A stretch of 16,093 bases of DNA from Pseudomonadota bacterium. Lineage in GTDB: Bacteria; Desulfobacterota; JADFVX01. The position numbers and the translations under genes are program-made. Location: positions 1 to 16,093 of the forward strand of contig JADFVM010000021.1 in NCBI GenBank assembly GCA_015222555.1, in the 5' to 3' direction. Below, in pieces: positions 1 through 5,988 of this stretch. Position 1 is the first letter of the stretch. Each line of letters opens with the position of its first letter. The notes beneath the pieces were generated by a model, which was given only the letters and a program-made list of their open reading frames with translations, was not told the origin of the DNA and searched no databases.

Positions 1-459
1 GGCGTCACAACGACGAAAGACGGTGTAAAAGAGATCCGGGTTAAGGCCTTCAGCTATGGTTACATCCCGAGACAGATCAGGGTAAACAAGGGTGACAAGG
101 TAAGGATCATCGTCACCAACATTGACAAGGCCGCCGGAATCACCAAGAATCCTGATGTTATCATGGGCTTCAACATCTACGGACCTTACAGCCTCAGGAC
201 GATGCTCAAGGCGCCTCGTGGCGTATCGGCTGTCTCCGAATTTGTTACCGACGTTGCCGGAGAATTCGAGATCTACTGTCAGCATTTCTGCGGACCCCTC
301 CATCTTGAGATGAGAGCGACATTCTTCGTAGATGATCCAAATGCGGCCGAGTCAAACCTCTCTCAGGGTGACTATGCTAAGGCTCAGGAACTCCACGGAC
401 TGGTTGAAGAAGGTATACTCGAAAAAGCTCAGAGAGTAGACAACCTGAACCAAATTTAA
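1..459 (+). CDS. NosZ-like nitrous oxide reductase, C-terminal CuA/cupredoxin domain (5' end outside window)
   Basis: The reading frame is open from base 1, so only the last 152 residues are visible. Residues 10-108 form a cupredoxin domain with the CuA-type pattern Cys93-x3-Cys97-x3-His101-x2-Met104 (YCQHFCGPLHLEM). The HLEM ending resembles NosZ more than cytochrome oxidase subunit II, which usually has an ELCGxxHxxM-like site. In NosZ this domain takes electrons from periplasmic cytochromes and passes them to the CuZ cluster in the N-terminal propeller, which reduces N2O to N2. Four cytochrome genes downstream fit that role. Two things are odd. No histidine occurs in the 92 residues before Cys93, so the first CuA ligand is missing; Met55 (bases 163-165) sits near the expected place. 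There is also a charged tail of about 48 residues after Met104, longer than I would expect for NosZ. The CuA-like domain is fairly sure; NosZ identity is inferred because the catalytic domain is not visible. A divergent quinol- or cytochrome-oxidase subunit II is the alternative. Confidence 0.6.
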   Translation, partial: GVTTTKDGVKEIRVKAFSYGYIPRQIRVNKGDKVRIIVTNIDKAAGITKNPDVIMGFNIYGPYSLRTMLKAPRGVSAVSEFVTDVAGEFEIYCQHFCGPLHLEMRATFFVDDPNAAESNLSQGDYAKAQELHGLVEEGILEKAQRVDNLNQI

Positions 460-474
460 CAATCTTATTATCTC

Positions 475-505
475 GGGTTTGGCCCGTATTTAGCGGGCCA
501 AACCC
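475..505 (+). other. Perfect 12-bp intercistronic hairpin after the NosZ-like gene
   Basis: GGGTTTGGCCCG (475-486) pairs perfectly with CGGGCCAAACCC (494-505) around a 7-base loop. It starts 16 bases after the stop codon and ends 19 bases before the next start. No T-run follows (the next bases are ACAATTTCAG), so it is not a canonical intrinsic terminator. It may be a 3'-end stabiliser or processing barrier that raises the level of the copper-protein mRNA over the downstream genes, or a Rho-dependent or partial terminator. Confidence 0.75.
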
Positions 506-524
506 ACAATTTCAGAGCATCCTA

Positions 525-971
525 ATGAAAAGAAAGTTATTGATAGGCTTAGCCGTTTTGGTTCCGCTGGTTATCATAGGCGTCTATGCCTTCCAATATA
601 AGGGCATGATCAAGATACAGACAGCTGAATCTCCTGAAGAGACTGTAACAAAGTTTTACGCATATATCAGCGACGGGGGACCGACTTCCCTTGACGAAGC
701 ATACAAGCTTTTGAGTACGAAACATCAGACAATTAGCGAAGATCGTTTTAGAAGCATCGTTTTGAACTACCCAAGCAACTTTAAGGTGACTGTAACCGAT
801 GGCAAAATTGTAGAGAATATAGCCATCGTTCCTATAGAATACGAAATAGCATCCTCCTTCGGCGGATCATTTACCGGCCGGACAGAGATCAATCTGGACG
901 CAGATGAGAAATCAAGGGACTGGAAGATAGATTTTACCGGCGAAACGTACAATACCGGAGAAGAGGGGTAA
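525..971 (+). CDS. Small membrane-anchored NTF2-like (DUF4878-like) hypothetical protein
   Basis: This is a 148-residue protein with one N-terminal hydrophobic segment (about residues 4-23) preceded by KRK. It looks like an uncleaved signal anchor with the rest in the periplasm. The soluble part begins with an ESPEETVTKFYAYI stretch, then a helical region and several beta strands ending in DWKIDFTGE. That layout is typical of NTF2-like/DUF4878 domains, but I assign it by overall pattern only. There are no cysteines, no heme motif and no obvious metal site, so direct electron transfer is unlikely. It lies between the NosZ-like gene and two propeller genes and is probably co-expressed with them. 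Its start has only a weak upstream ribosome site (GAG about 8 bases before ATG). An accessory or scaffolding role is a guess from position. Confidence 0.6.
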   Translation: MKRKLLIGLAVLVPLVIIGVYAFQYKGMIKIQTAESPEETVTKFYAYISDGGPTSLDEAYKLLSTKHQTISEDRFRSIVLNYPSNFKVTVTDGKIVENIAIVPIEYEIASSFGGSFTGRTEINLDADEKSRDWKIDFTGETYNTGEEG

Positions 972-994
972 CAGATTTTCAGGTGTTGTGTCTT

Positions 995-1966
995 GTGAGG
1001 ACAATTACTGTACTTATTGCTCTTTTCGCTTCCGGCTCAGCCCTTGCGGCTGAGGTAACGATTCAGGAGTTCGCAATACCAACACCCTATTCCTCTCCTG
1101 TGGGCATAGCCGCAGACAGCAAGGGAAATATATGGTTTACAGAACAGAACGGAAACAAGATAGGGGTTTTTATCCCGAAGGATCGCTCTTTTAAGGAATA
1201 TGAGGTCCCCTTTCCCGGGAGCCCGGCCGGTATCGCCGTTGCCGGAGATGGTAAAGTATGGTTTGTTAATTCAACGGGGAATAGCATTGTAAGTTTCAAT
1301 CCGTCAACAGAGAAATTCGACGGATACCCGCTTGCGATTGAGGGCAGCAACCCGACTGATATCGCCTTGGGGGATGACGGCATTGTCTGGTTTGTCGAGC
1401 GAAACAGAAACAGAATCGGCAGCTTTGCTCCTGAAACAGGTAAGCTGAAAGAGTATCGCCTGATTACACCAGACAGCCAGCCATCATCCATCGCAATTGA
1501 CCATAAAGGGAATATCTGGGTAACTGAAGCGAACGGAAACAGGCTGGCAAGGTTAGACCCTGTAAAGGAAAGTATAAAGGAGTACCTAATACCGACGCCT
1601 TTTGCGAACCCTTCTGATGTGGTGATTGACGATAAGGGGAATGTCTGGTTTTCTGAAATGGTCCCCGGAATAATCGGAATGCTGGATCCCCTTTCCGGAC
1701 GGTTTAACGAAGCCGTAATTCCGACAAGAAATTCAGTTATTACAAATATCGCGGTTGACATGAAGGGGAGAATATGGTTCACGGAAAACAGGGGCAACAA
1801 GATAGGGCTCTTCGACCCTCTCAACGCCGCCTTTTCGGAGTATGAGATACCGACATACAAGAGCCTTCCCGTCGGGATAACGCTGGACAGTAAGGGGAGG
1901 GTCTTTTTTACCGAATCCCACAGGGATGCCAACAAGATAGGGATGATTGAGATCGACGGGCCATAA
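995..1966 (+). CDS. Secreted Vgb-family (streptogramin-lyase-fold) beta-propeller protein, copy 1
   Basis: A signal peptide (MRTITVLIALFASGSALA, then AEV) is followed by about seven repeats of roughly 42 residues. Each resembles PVGIAADSKGNIWFTEQNGNKIG, then a FxP strand and an EYxIPT strand, as in virginiamycin B lyase blades. I prefer the GTG at 995 over the GTG at 983. It gives a clean signal peptide and lies 9 bases after AGGTG, whereas 983 falls inside that site. No ATG start is available. Vgb enzymes carry catalytic histidines in PHAI and PHGI loops of the late blades. Here the matching loops read NPSDV and LPVGI, and the whole protein has only two histidines, so streptogramin lyase activity is not expected. 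Too few histidines are present for a CuZ-like cluster. It is more likely a periplasmic scaffold or partner of the respiratory proteins around it. The product of the next gene has the same fold. Confidence 0.8.
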   Translation: MRTITVLIALFASGSALAAEVTIQEFAIPTPYSSPVGIAADSKGNIWFTEQNGNKIGVFIPKDRSFKEYEVPFPGSPAGIAVAGDGKVWFVNSTGNSIVSFNPSTEKFDGYPLAIEGSNPTDIALGDDGIVWFVERNRNRIGSFAPETGKLKEYRLITPDSQPSSIAIDHKGNIWVTEANGNRLARLDPVKESIKEYLIPTPFANPSDVVIDDKGNVWFSEMVPGIIGMLDPLSGRFNEAVIPTRNSVITNIAVDMKGRIWFTENRGNKIGLFDPLNAAFSEYEIPTYKSLPVGITLDSKGRVFFTESHRDANKIGMIEIDGP

Positions 1967-2051
1967 AGAGAAGGAAAAACCGGTAGTGTTGAAAAGCAGA
2001 AGGATCATCGGGAGCTGTTTAAAATAATAACCTTGCCGGCATGTTAACGGT

Positions 2052-2067
2052 ACTACTGAATAGTAGT
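2052..2067 (+). other. Short hairpin between the two propeller genes
   Basis: ACTACT and AGTAGT flank a GAAT tetraloop in the 137-base gap before the second propeller gene. The stem is only 6 bp. The next gene starts 36 bases later, after an AAAGGA ribosome site. The hairpin could affect mRNA processing or translation, but a stem this short can occur by chance. I saw no convincing promoter in this gap. Confidence 0.35.
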
Positions 2068-2103
2068 GGAAAGATTTTAATGAAGGATAAAGGACAGAGT
2101 TAA

Positions 2104-3153
2104 ATGAGCATTTTGAGTCATCTCATAGCCTTTTCGTTGACGACAATGGCCTCTATTTCCCCTGCTGAAAGTGCAGGTGTTGTGAAATTTTACGAGATAC
2201 CATCGTCTTCCGGTGCCTCTGTCTCTATTACCTCTGATTCCAGAGGGAGTATCTGGTTTGCCCAGCTCAACGATAACAGGTTAGGCATGTTCAACCCGAA
2301 AACAAAGAAATTTTCCTATTACGACATACCGACCGCCAGAAGCTTCCCGACCGATCTGGTCGCAGGCAATGAGAATGACATCTGGTTTGTCGAGTATGAT
2401 GCGAACCAGCTGGGACGGTATGATATAAATAAAAAGACCTTTGACGAATTCGAGATTCCTACTTTAAAAAGTCAGCCCTACAGGCTCACCGTTGACAAAA
2501 AAGGTAATGTCTGGTTTACGCAATTTGCCGGCAATAAGATTGGAGTTTATAATCGAGAAAAGAACCAGTTCAAAGAGTACCCCATACCAACCCCGATGAG
2601 TCAGCCTGCAGGGATCACAATGGATGAGAGTGGAGCAGTATGGTTCATTGAAATGCAGGGGAACAAGCTTGGAAAATTGCTTCCTGAAAGCGGCACGATT
2701 ACAGAATATGAACTTCCCAAACCTTTTTCTGTGCCCAATGAACTTGCAGTGGACGGGGAGGGGAATCTCTGGCTGGGGGCAAGAACGGGCAAGAAATTAA
2801 TGAAATTCACGCCGAAGTCCGGACACTTTGAAGAATTTGAGCTGCCTGGGAAGGGTGTTCCTGAAGGGCTTGCTGTAGACGGCTCTGGAAATATCTGGTA
2901 CTGTGACAAATTTAAAAACAAAGTGGGCAGATATTCACCGAAGGACGGCGCCTTTGTAGAGATTGATATCGCTCAAAGTGAAGGCAAGCCGCTCGATGTG
3001 ACGTCCAGGGCCGACAAGGTCTGGTTTACCGTAATGGGAACCAATCAGATTGGTATGATAGACGGCGGTGGCGTATTGAGCAGGCAGACGCCGGAGCTGT
3101 CGGTAATTATTAATAAAAAAGGGAATGACCTGCTTAAGCAGTTGTCCCATTGA
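2104..3153 (+). CDS. Secreted Vgb-family beta-propeller protein, copy 2
   Basis: This 349-residue protein starts with a signal peptide (about residues 1-23, ending PAESA) and has seven propeller repeats of roughly 42 residues with GNVWFTQFAGNKIGVY-like cores and EYPIPTPMSQPAGI-like linkers. A 40-residue C-terminal extension lies outside the propeller. An AAAGGA ribosome site 7-8 bases before ATG supports the start. Histidines occur only in the signal peptide, in one linker (SGHF) and at the C-terminus. The Vgb catalytic histidines are therefore absent and no CuZ-type copper cluster can be built. Together with the preceding gene it forms a diverged tandem pair; blades four and five are the best match between them. 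The fold is near certain, the function unknown. The position, after a NosZ-like gene and 26 bases before a diheme cytochrome, suggests a periplasmic docking or assembly role. Confidence 0.8.
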   Translation: MSILSHLIAFSLTTMASISPAESAGVVKFYEIPSSSGASVSITSDSRGSIWFAQLNDNRLGMFNPKTKKFSYYDIPTARSFPTDLVAGNENDIWFVEYDANQLGRYDINKKTFDEFEIPTLKSQPYRLTVDKKGNVWFTQFAGNKIGVYNREKNQFKEYPIPTPMSQPAGITMDESGAVWFIEMQGNKLGKLLPESGTITEYELPKPFSVPNELAVDGEGNLWLGARTGKKLMKFTPKSGHFEEFELPGKGVPEGLAVDGSGNIWYCDKFKNKVGRYSPKDGAFVEIDIAQSEGKPLDVTSRADKVWFTVMGTNQIGMIDGGGVLSRQTPELSVIINKKGNDLLKQLSH

Positions 3154-3179
3154 AACACATCATATAAGGAGGTTTTGTA

Positions 3180-3860
3180 ATGGTAAAAAGAAGTAAGGTG
3201 GCTCGTATCCTGGCTCTTTCCGTTATGGCAACGGCACTGATAGGATTTAACGCCAGTGAAAGCCGGGCTGATGCTGCAACTGGGAAGAAAGCTTTTGATT
3301 CAAAAAAATGCGGGGGATGTCACTACACGACTGGACCTGCAAGGGAAAAGACAATAGCGGACCAGCTGAAGAAAAAGGGGCCTGAACTCTGGTATGCAGG
3401 AAGCAAATTCCAGAAGGAATGGCTTGGTGCCTGGCTTCAGAATCCTAAACCAATCAGACCTTTGGCCTATAATTCACTGACAAAGAAAAACCCCGGCAAT
3501 CATCCAAAACTTGCGGCAGGGGATGCAGCCGGCGTAACCGATTATCTGATGAGTCTCACCTCTAAGGACGTGGCAGCGGGCGTTATAAAGGCGAAGAAAA
3601 ATCTGAAGGGTAAACTGGTATTTACTAAAAAGATGCCCTGTTCCGGTTGCCATCAGTATGAGATGCGCAAGAAAGTGAAGGGCGGGCTTAGTGGGCCTTC
3701 TCTCGTCGGTGCAGGGAAAAGGCTTAATCCTGACTGGATCTATGCCTATCTGAAGGCACCCAAGGCCTTCAAACCTGTCAAGATGATGCCCGTCTTTACC
3801 GGCATTCTTAGTGACAAACAGATGAAGGATGTTTCAACCTTTGTGGCCAATTTCAAATAA
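3180..3860 (+). CDS. Periplasmic diheme cytochrome c
   Basis: The protein has 226 residues. A signal peptide (about 1-30, ending ESRA) precedes two class I cytochrome c modules with heme sites Cys44-x2-Cys47-His48 and Cys154-x2-Cys157-His158. The second module has a likely Met ligand in KMMP (202-203). The first module has no matching Met between residues 49 and 115, so its distal ligand may be something else, for example His108 in GNHPKL. The start is well supported by AAGGAGG 7 bases before ATG. The WL(G)AWLQNPK and WIYAYLKAPK helices, one in each half, show internal duplication. In this setting it most likely carries electrons from the quinol or cytochrome c pool toward the NosZ-like copper protein. 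Other terminal acceptors are possible. Confidence 0.88.
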   Translation: MVKRSKVARILALSVMATALIGFNASESRADAATGKKAFDSKKCGGCHYTTGPAREKTIADQLKKKGPELWYAGSKFQKEWLGAWLQNPKPIRPLAYNSLTKKNPGNHPKLAAGDAAGVTDYLMSLTSKDVAAGVIKAKKNLKGKLVFTKKMPCSGCHQYEMRKKVKGGLSGPSLVGAGKRLNPDWIYAYLKAPKAFKPVKMMPVFTGILSDKQMKDVSTFVANFK

Positions 3861-3883
3861 GGATATTTTAAGGAGATATGAGA

Positions 3884-4246
3884 ATGCTTAGATCAGCTTT
3901 TATATTTGTAGCTTTAGTTATATTTGGAATATCGGGCAGCGGAGAGGCAAATGCTGCCGGCGCAAAGGAGGTTTATGACTTCTACTGTTCACAGTGCCAC
4001 GGTGCTACAGGGAAAGGTGACGGCCCGAATGTCACAAAGGATATGCCCGTCACTCCCAGGAATTTTACGAATGCCGCCGAGATGAACAAACTTTCAGACA
4101 AGGACCTTAGAGACGTCATTATGGATGGAGGGCCTGCCCTCAGCAAATCTTCTATTATGCCGCCCTGGTCTCAGACACTGACGGAAGGTGAGACGACTGG
4201 ACTAATTAAGCACATCAGAAAACTCTGCAAATGCAAGGGCAAATGA
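3884..4246 (+). CDS. Small periplasmic monoheme cytochrome c
   Basis: A signal peptide (ending GEANA) is followed by a class I cytochrome c of about 95 residues. It has heme motif CSQCH (Cys35, Cys38, His39), then GATGKGDGPN, and a likely axial Met in SIMPPW (Met92). I choose ATG 3884 over ATG 3878: AAGGAG lies 8 bases from 3884 but only 2 from 3878. The mature sequence matches the heme module of the next gene (CHG-x-T-x-KGDGPN, then PR-x2-T, GG and S-x-MP-x-W), so the two are paralogous modules. The C-terminus CKCKGK adds two unpaired cysteines, which is unusual for a simple periplasmic cytochrome. It lies 17 bases after the diheme gene, so same operon. An electron shuttle is the likely role. 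Confidence 0.87.
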   Translation: MLRSAFIFVALVIFGISGSGEANAAGAKEVYDFYCSQCHGATGKGDGPNVTKDMPVTPRNFTNAAEMNKLSDKDLRDVIMDGGPALSKSSIMPPWSQTLTEGETTGLIKHIRKLCKCKGK

Positions 4247-4274
4247 TATAGATTCAGGAATTAAACCACATATT

Positions 4275-4343
4275 AAAGGAGGTGAAAGCATAAGATCTGA
4301 TTACCACGCAATTTCATCAAGGTTTAATAAACTTAAATATAAT
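4275..4343 (+). promoter_or_regulatory. AT-rich leader with an orphan Shine-Dalgarno and a possible internal -10 box
   Basis: The 133-base gap before the next cytochrome gene contains AAAGGAGGTG (4275-4284), a near-perfect ribosome site with no usable ATG, GTG or TTG frame after it. Further on is a perfect TATAAT at 4338-4343 in AT-rich DNA, about 37 bases before the ATG of the next gene. No good -35 box sits 16-18 bases upstream of it. It may be an internal promoter helped by an activator, or simply AT-rich spacer. The orphan ribosome site might be the remnant of a lost small gene. Confidence 0.35.
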
Positions 4344-4379
4344 TAAATGTAACTTTAATAAATAAAGGAGGTTAATGAG

Positions 4380-5336
4380 ATGGAAGGCAAGGCAAAGGCA
4401 ATAGTTATACTCATGGTGCTTGCCATTTTTGTGTGCGCATCCCCAGGATTTGCTGCACAAAAGAGATGCACAGCACAAGGAAAAAAAGTGGTATGCCCTA
4501 CCCGGACAGCCGCTGAGCTGGAAAAGGCTACAGATAATTACGAGCAGGAAGCAATGGACTTTGCAGCGGGGAAAGGTGGATCCACCTACGGTATTCAGCC
4601 CTTTGACTATCTGACAGGTGTAGGGAAACAGACTTCCCTCACCAGAAGGGCAAAAAAAGCAAACACGAAGGACTTCAAAGTAACCAGTGGTTATGCCGAG
4701 GGCTCTGGTAAGACCGAAGTATGGGACAGAGTAAAAAATGCCGCCCCTCAGGACCAGATCTACAACCAGTGGGCGAACAACTGGTCTCCATCCTTCAAGA
4801 CATCTCTCATCCCCGGCGCCAGCCCCAACGAAGGGAAGCATTGGTACTATGTCTACTGTGTCGGCTGCCATGGCTGGACACTCAAGGGAGATGGGCCGAA
4901 TGCAATGTTTGTTGACCCCTTCCCGAGAGATCTTACGGCTGGCAAGAAATACATGAACAAAAAGGCCAACCTTGAGCTATTCACCGTCATCAAGGGTGGC
5001 GGAAAAGCGGTTGACCTCTCCGAGTCCATGCCATCCTGGGGGAACCTCCTTCAGGACCAGGACATATGGAACGTTGTTGCCTGGATCAGGGCTAATGCAG
5101 ACAGACAGGCAATCAAGACCATCGGTGACTACCTGAATCCCAAGTCATCCTTTAACCCGAAGTCTAAGGTTAACAAGGTTAACGCGCTTAATTATAAAAG
5201 GAGCGATGACTTTCAGGATGCTCAGGAGATGATGGAAGCTACCCTGGCCGGCCGTGGTGCTGGACTTGAAGGTGGCGGATTTGTTGAAGGAGGGATGAGA
5301 AAGAAACCCGAGGAGACAACGACAAAGGGTTATTAA
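4380..5336 (+). CDS. Periplasmic monoheme cytochrome c with a long N-terminal extension
   Basis: This 318-residue protein has a signal peptide (about 1-25, ending GFAA), an extension of about 130 residues, one cytochrome c module and a 90-residue tail rich in Gly, Lys and Glu. The heme site is Cys160-x2-Cys163-His164, followed by GWTLKGDGPN, and the likely axial ligand is Met217 in SMPSW. The module is the same type as in the preceding small cytochrome. The extension contains two extra cysteines (30 and 39) soon after the signal cleavage site, which could form a disulfide, and aromatic-rich stretches (QWANNWSPSF, HWYYVYC) leading into the heme. The start has AGGAGG 8 bases upstream. It is the last gene before a strong terminator. 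It may be a docking or specialised electron donor to the copper reductase; the extension's function is unknown to me. Confidence 0.85.
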   Translation: MEGKAKAIVILMVLAIFVCASPGFAAQKRCTAQGKKVVCPTRTAAELEKATDNYEQEAMDFAAGKGGSTYGIQPFDYLTGVGKQTSLTRRAKKANTKDFKVTSGYAEGSGKTEVWDRVKNAAPQDQIYNQWANNWSPSFKTSLIPGASPNEGKHWYYVYCVGCHGWTLKGDGPNAMFVDPFPRDLTAGKKYMNKKANLELFTVIKGGGKAVDLSESMPSWGNLLQDQDIWNVVAWIRANADRQAIKTIGDYLNPKSSFNPKSKVNKVNALNYKRSDDFQDAQEMMEATLAGRGAGLEGGGFVEGGMRKKPEETTTKGY

Positions 5337-5377
5337 AACAGGCCTCTTTTTCTAACAGATCAGAAACTTTAAAAATT

Positions 5378-5418
5378 GGGCACAACCGGCATGAAAGCGG
5401 TTGTGCCCTTCGTTTTTT
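5378..5418 (+). terminator. Rho-independent terminator closing the nos-like/cytochrome block
   Basis: GGGCACAACCG (5378-5388) pairs perfectly with CGGTTGTGCCC (5398-5408) around a 9-base loop. TTCGTTTTTTT follows at once, giving a classic intrinsic terminator for + strand transcription. It lies about 40 bases after the stop of the long monoheme cytochrome gene. Confidence 0.92.
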
Positions 5419-5429
5419 TGTGCTATCAT
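5401..5429 (+). promoter_or_regulatory. Possible extended -10 promoter overlapping the terminator
   Basis: TGCTATCAT (5421-5429) fits an extended -10 box (TG-n-TATAAT, five of six core matches). A poor -35 (TTGTGC, 5401-5406, 17-base spacer) lies inside the terminator stem. Transcription would start near 5436, only about five bases before the next ATG at 5441, giving a nearly leaderless mRNA. That agrees with the absence of a ribosome site there. Pattern match only. Confidence 0.35.
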
Positions 5430-5440
5430 TCCTTTGCATT

Positions 5441-5971
5441 ATGAAAATAAAATATCTAGTTGCGCCACTCATTCTAATTATTACGATTGTATTATTAGGC
5501 TGGCTATTTAAAGAGAGGATTACCAGCGATCTCAAGGCAAGGGGTTATCTGGAATACACCCCCGACGAAGCCATTACCCTTGCCTATGACAAATGTAGTG
5601 GCTGTCATAACTCTGCCAAGATCACCAATTACTGCTTCAGATGCGGCCCCCCTTTCATTGTCGTTGTCCGTAACATGAGGACCCTCATTTCCCTGGAGAA
5701 AGGGAAACCAGGGAAAGAGGGGCTTCCTGCGATCAGTGATAATGAAGCGGTAACCATCGTTCAGGTATGGAATGCCCTTATAGGCAACTGGGAAGAGGGA
5801 TGGAGAAAAAAGGATCTTATAAAGATGATGGAGGGCGACCAGGCGCTTATAGATTTGCTTAACACACCACCATCCGAGAGGAAGATTGAGTCGGCATTAT
5901 TCGGGAAGACGGTACCGGGCGGGGTTGTCCGCAAGGAAAGCATTAATCCCGAGCTGCCGGCCGACAAATAG
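5441..5971 (+). CDS. Membrane-anchored monoheme c-type cytochrome
   Basis: The product is 176 residues long from ATG 5441 (MKIKYLVAPL). The upstream GTG at 5420 lies at the end of the terminator T-run and would spoil the hydrophobic start, so I reject it. Residues 5-23 form one transmembrane anchor, placing the rest in the periplasm. The heme site is Cys52-x2-Cys55-His56, followed by a second pair Cys65-x2-Cys68 (CFRC) without His, which cannot bind heme c in the normal way and might form a disulfide or bind a metal. Met79 (RNMR) is a possible axial ligand. The C-terminal half is helical and charged. It sits between the terminator and an ABC operon 17 bases downstream. It may link quinol oxidation at the membrane to periplasmic carriers. 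I do not recognise a named family. Confidence 0.75.
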   Translation: MKIKYLVAPLILIITIVLLGWLFKERITSDLKARGYLEYTPDEAITLAYDKCSGCHNSAKITNYCFRCGPPFIVVVRNMRTLISLEKGKPGKEGLPAISDNEAVTIVQVWNALIGNWEEGWRKKDLIKMMEGDQALIDLLNTPPSERKIESALFGKTVPGGVVRKESINPELPADK

Positions 5972-5988
5972 CATAACAGGTTATTATA

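Noticed and set aside
1087..1935. A 282-residue open frame on the minus strand inside the first propeller gene
   Set aside because: It is an antisense shadow. The plus frame has clear propeller repeats and a signal peptide, and the minus frame repeats only because the codons opposite the blades repeat.
995..3153. Streptogramin (virginiamycin B) resistance function for the propellers
   Set aside because: Only the fold matches. The catalytic histidines of Vgb are absent and both proteins are secreted in a respiratory cluster.
4317..4871. A 184-residue minus-strand frame
   Set aside because: It overlaps a cytochrome gene with heme motif, signal peptide and ribosome site, and its own sequence shows no family features.
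5420..5440. GTG start for the anchored cytochrome
   Set aside because: It lies at the end of the terminator T-run and has no ribosome site. The ATG at 5441 gives a normal signal anchor.
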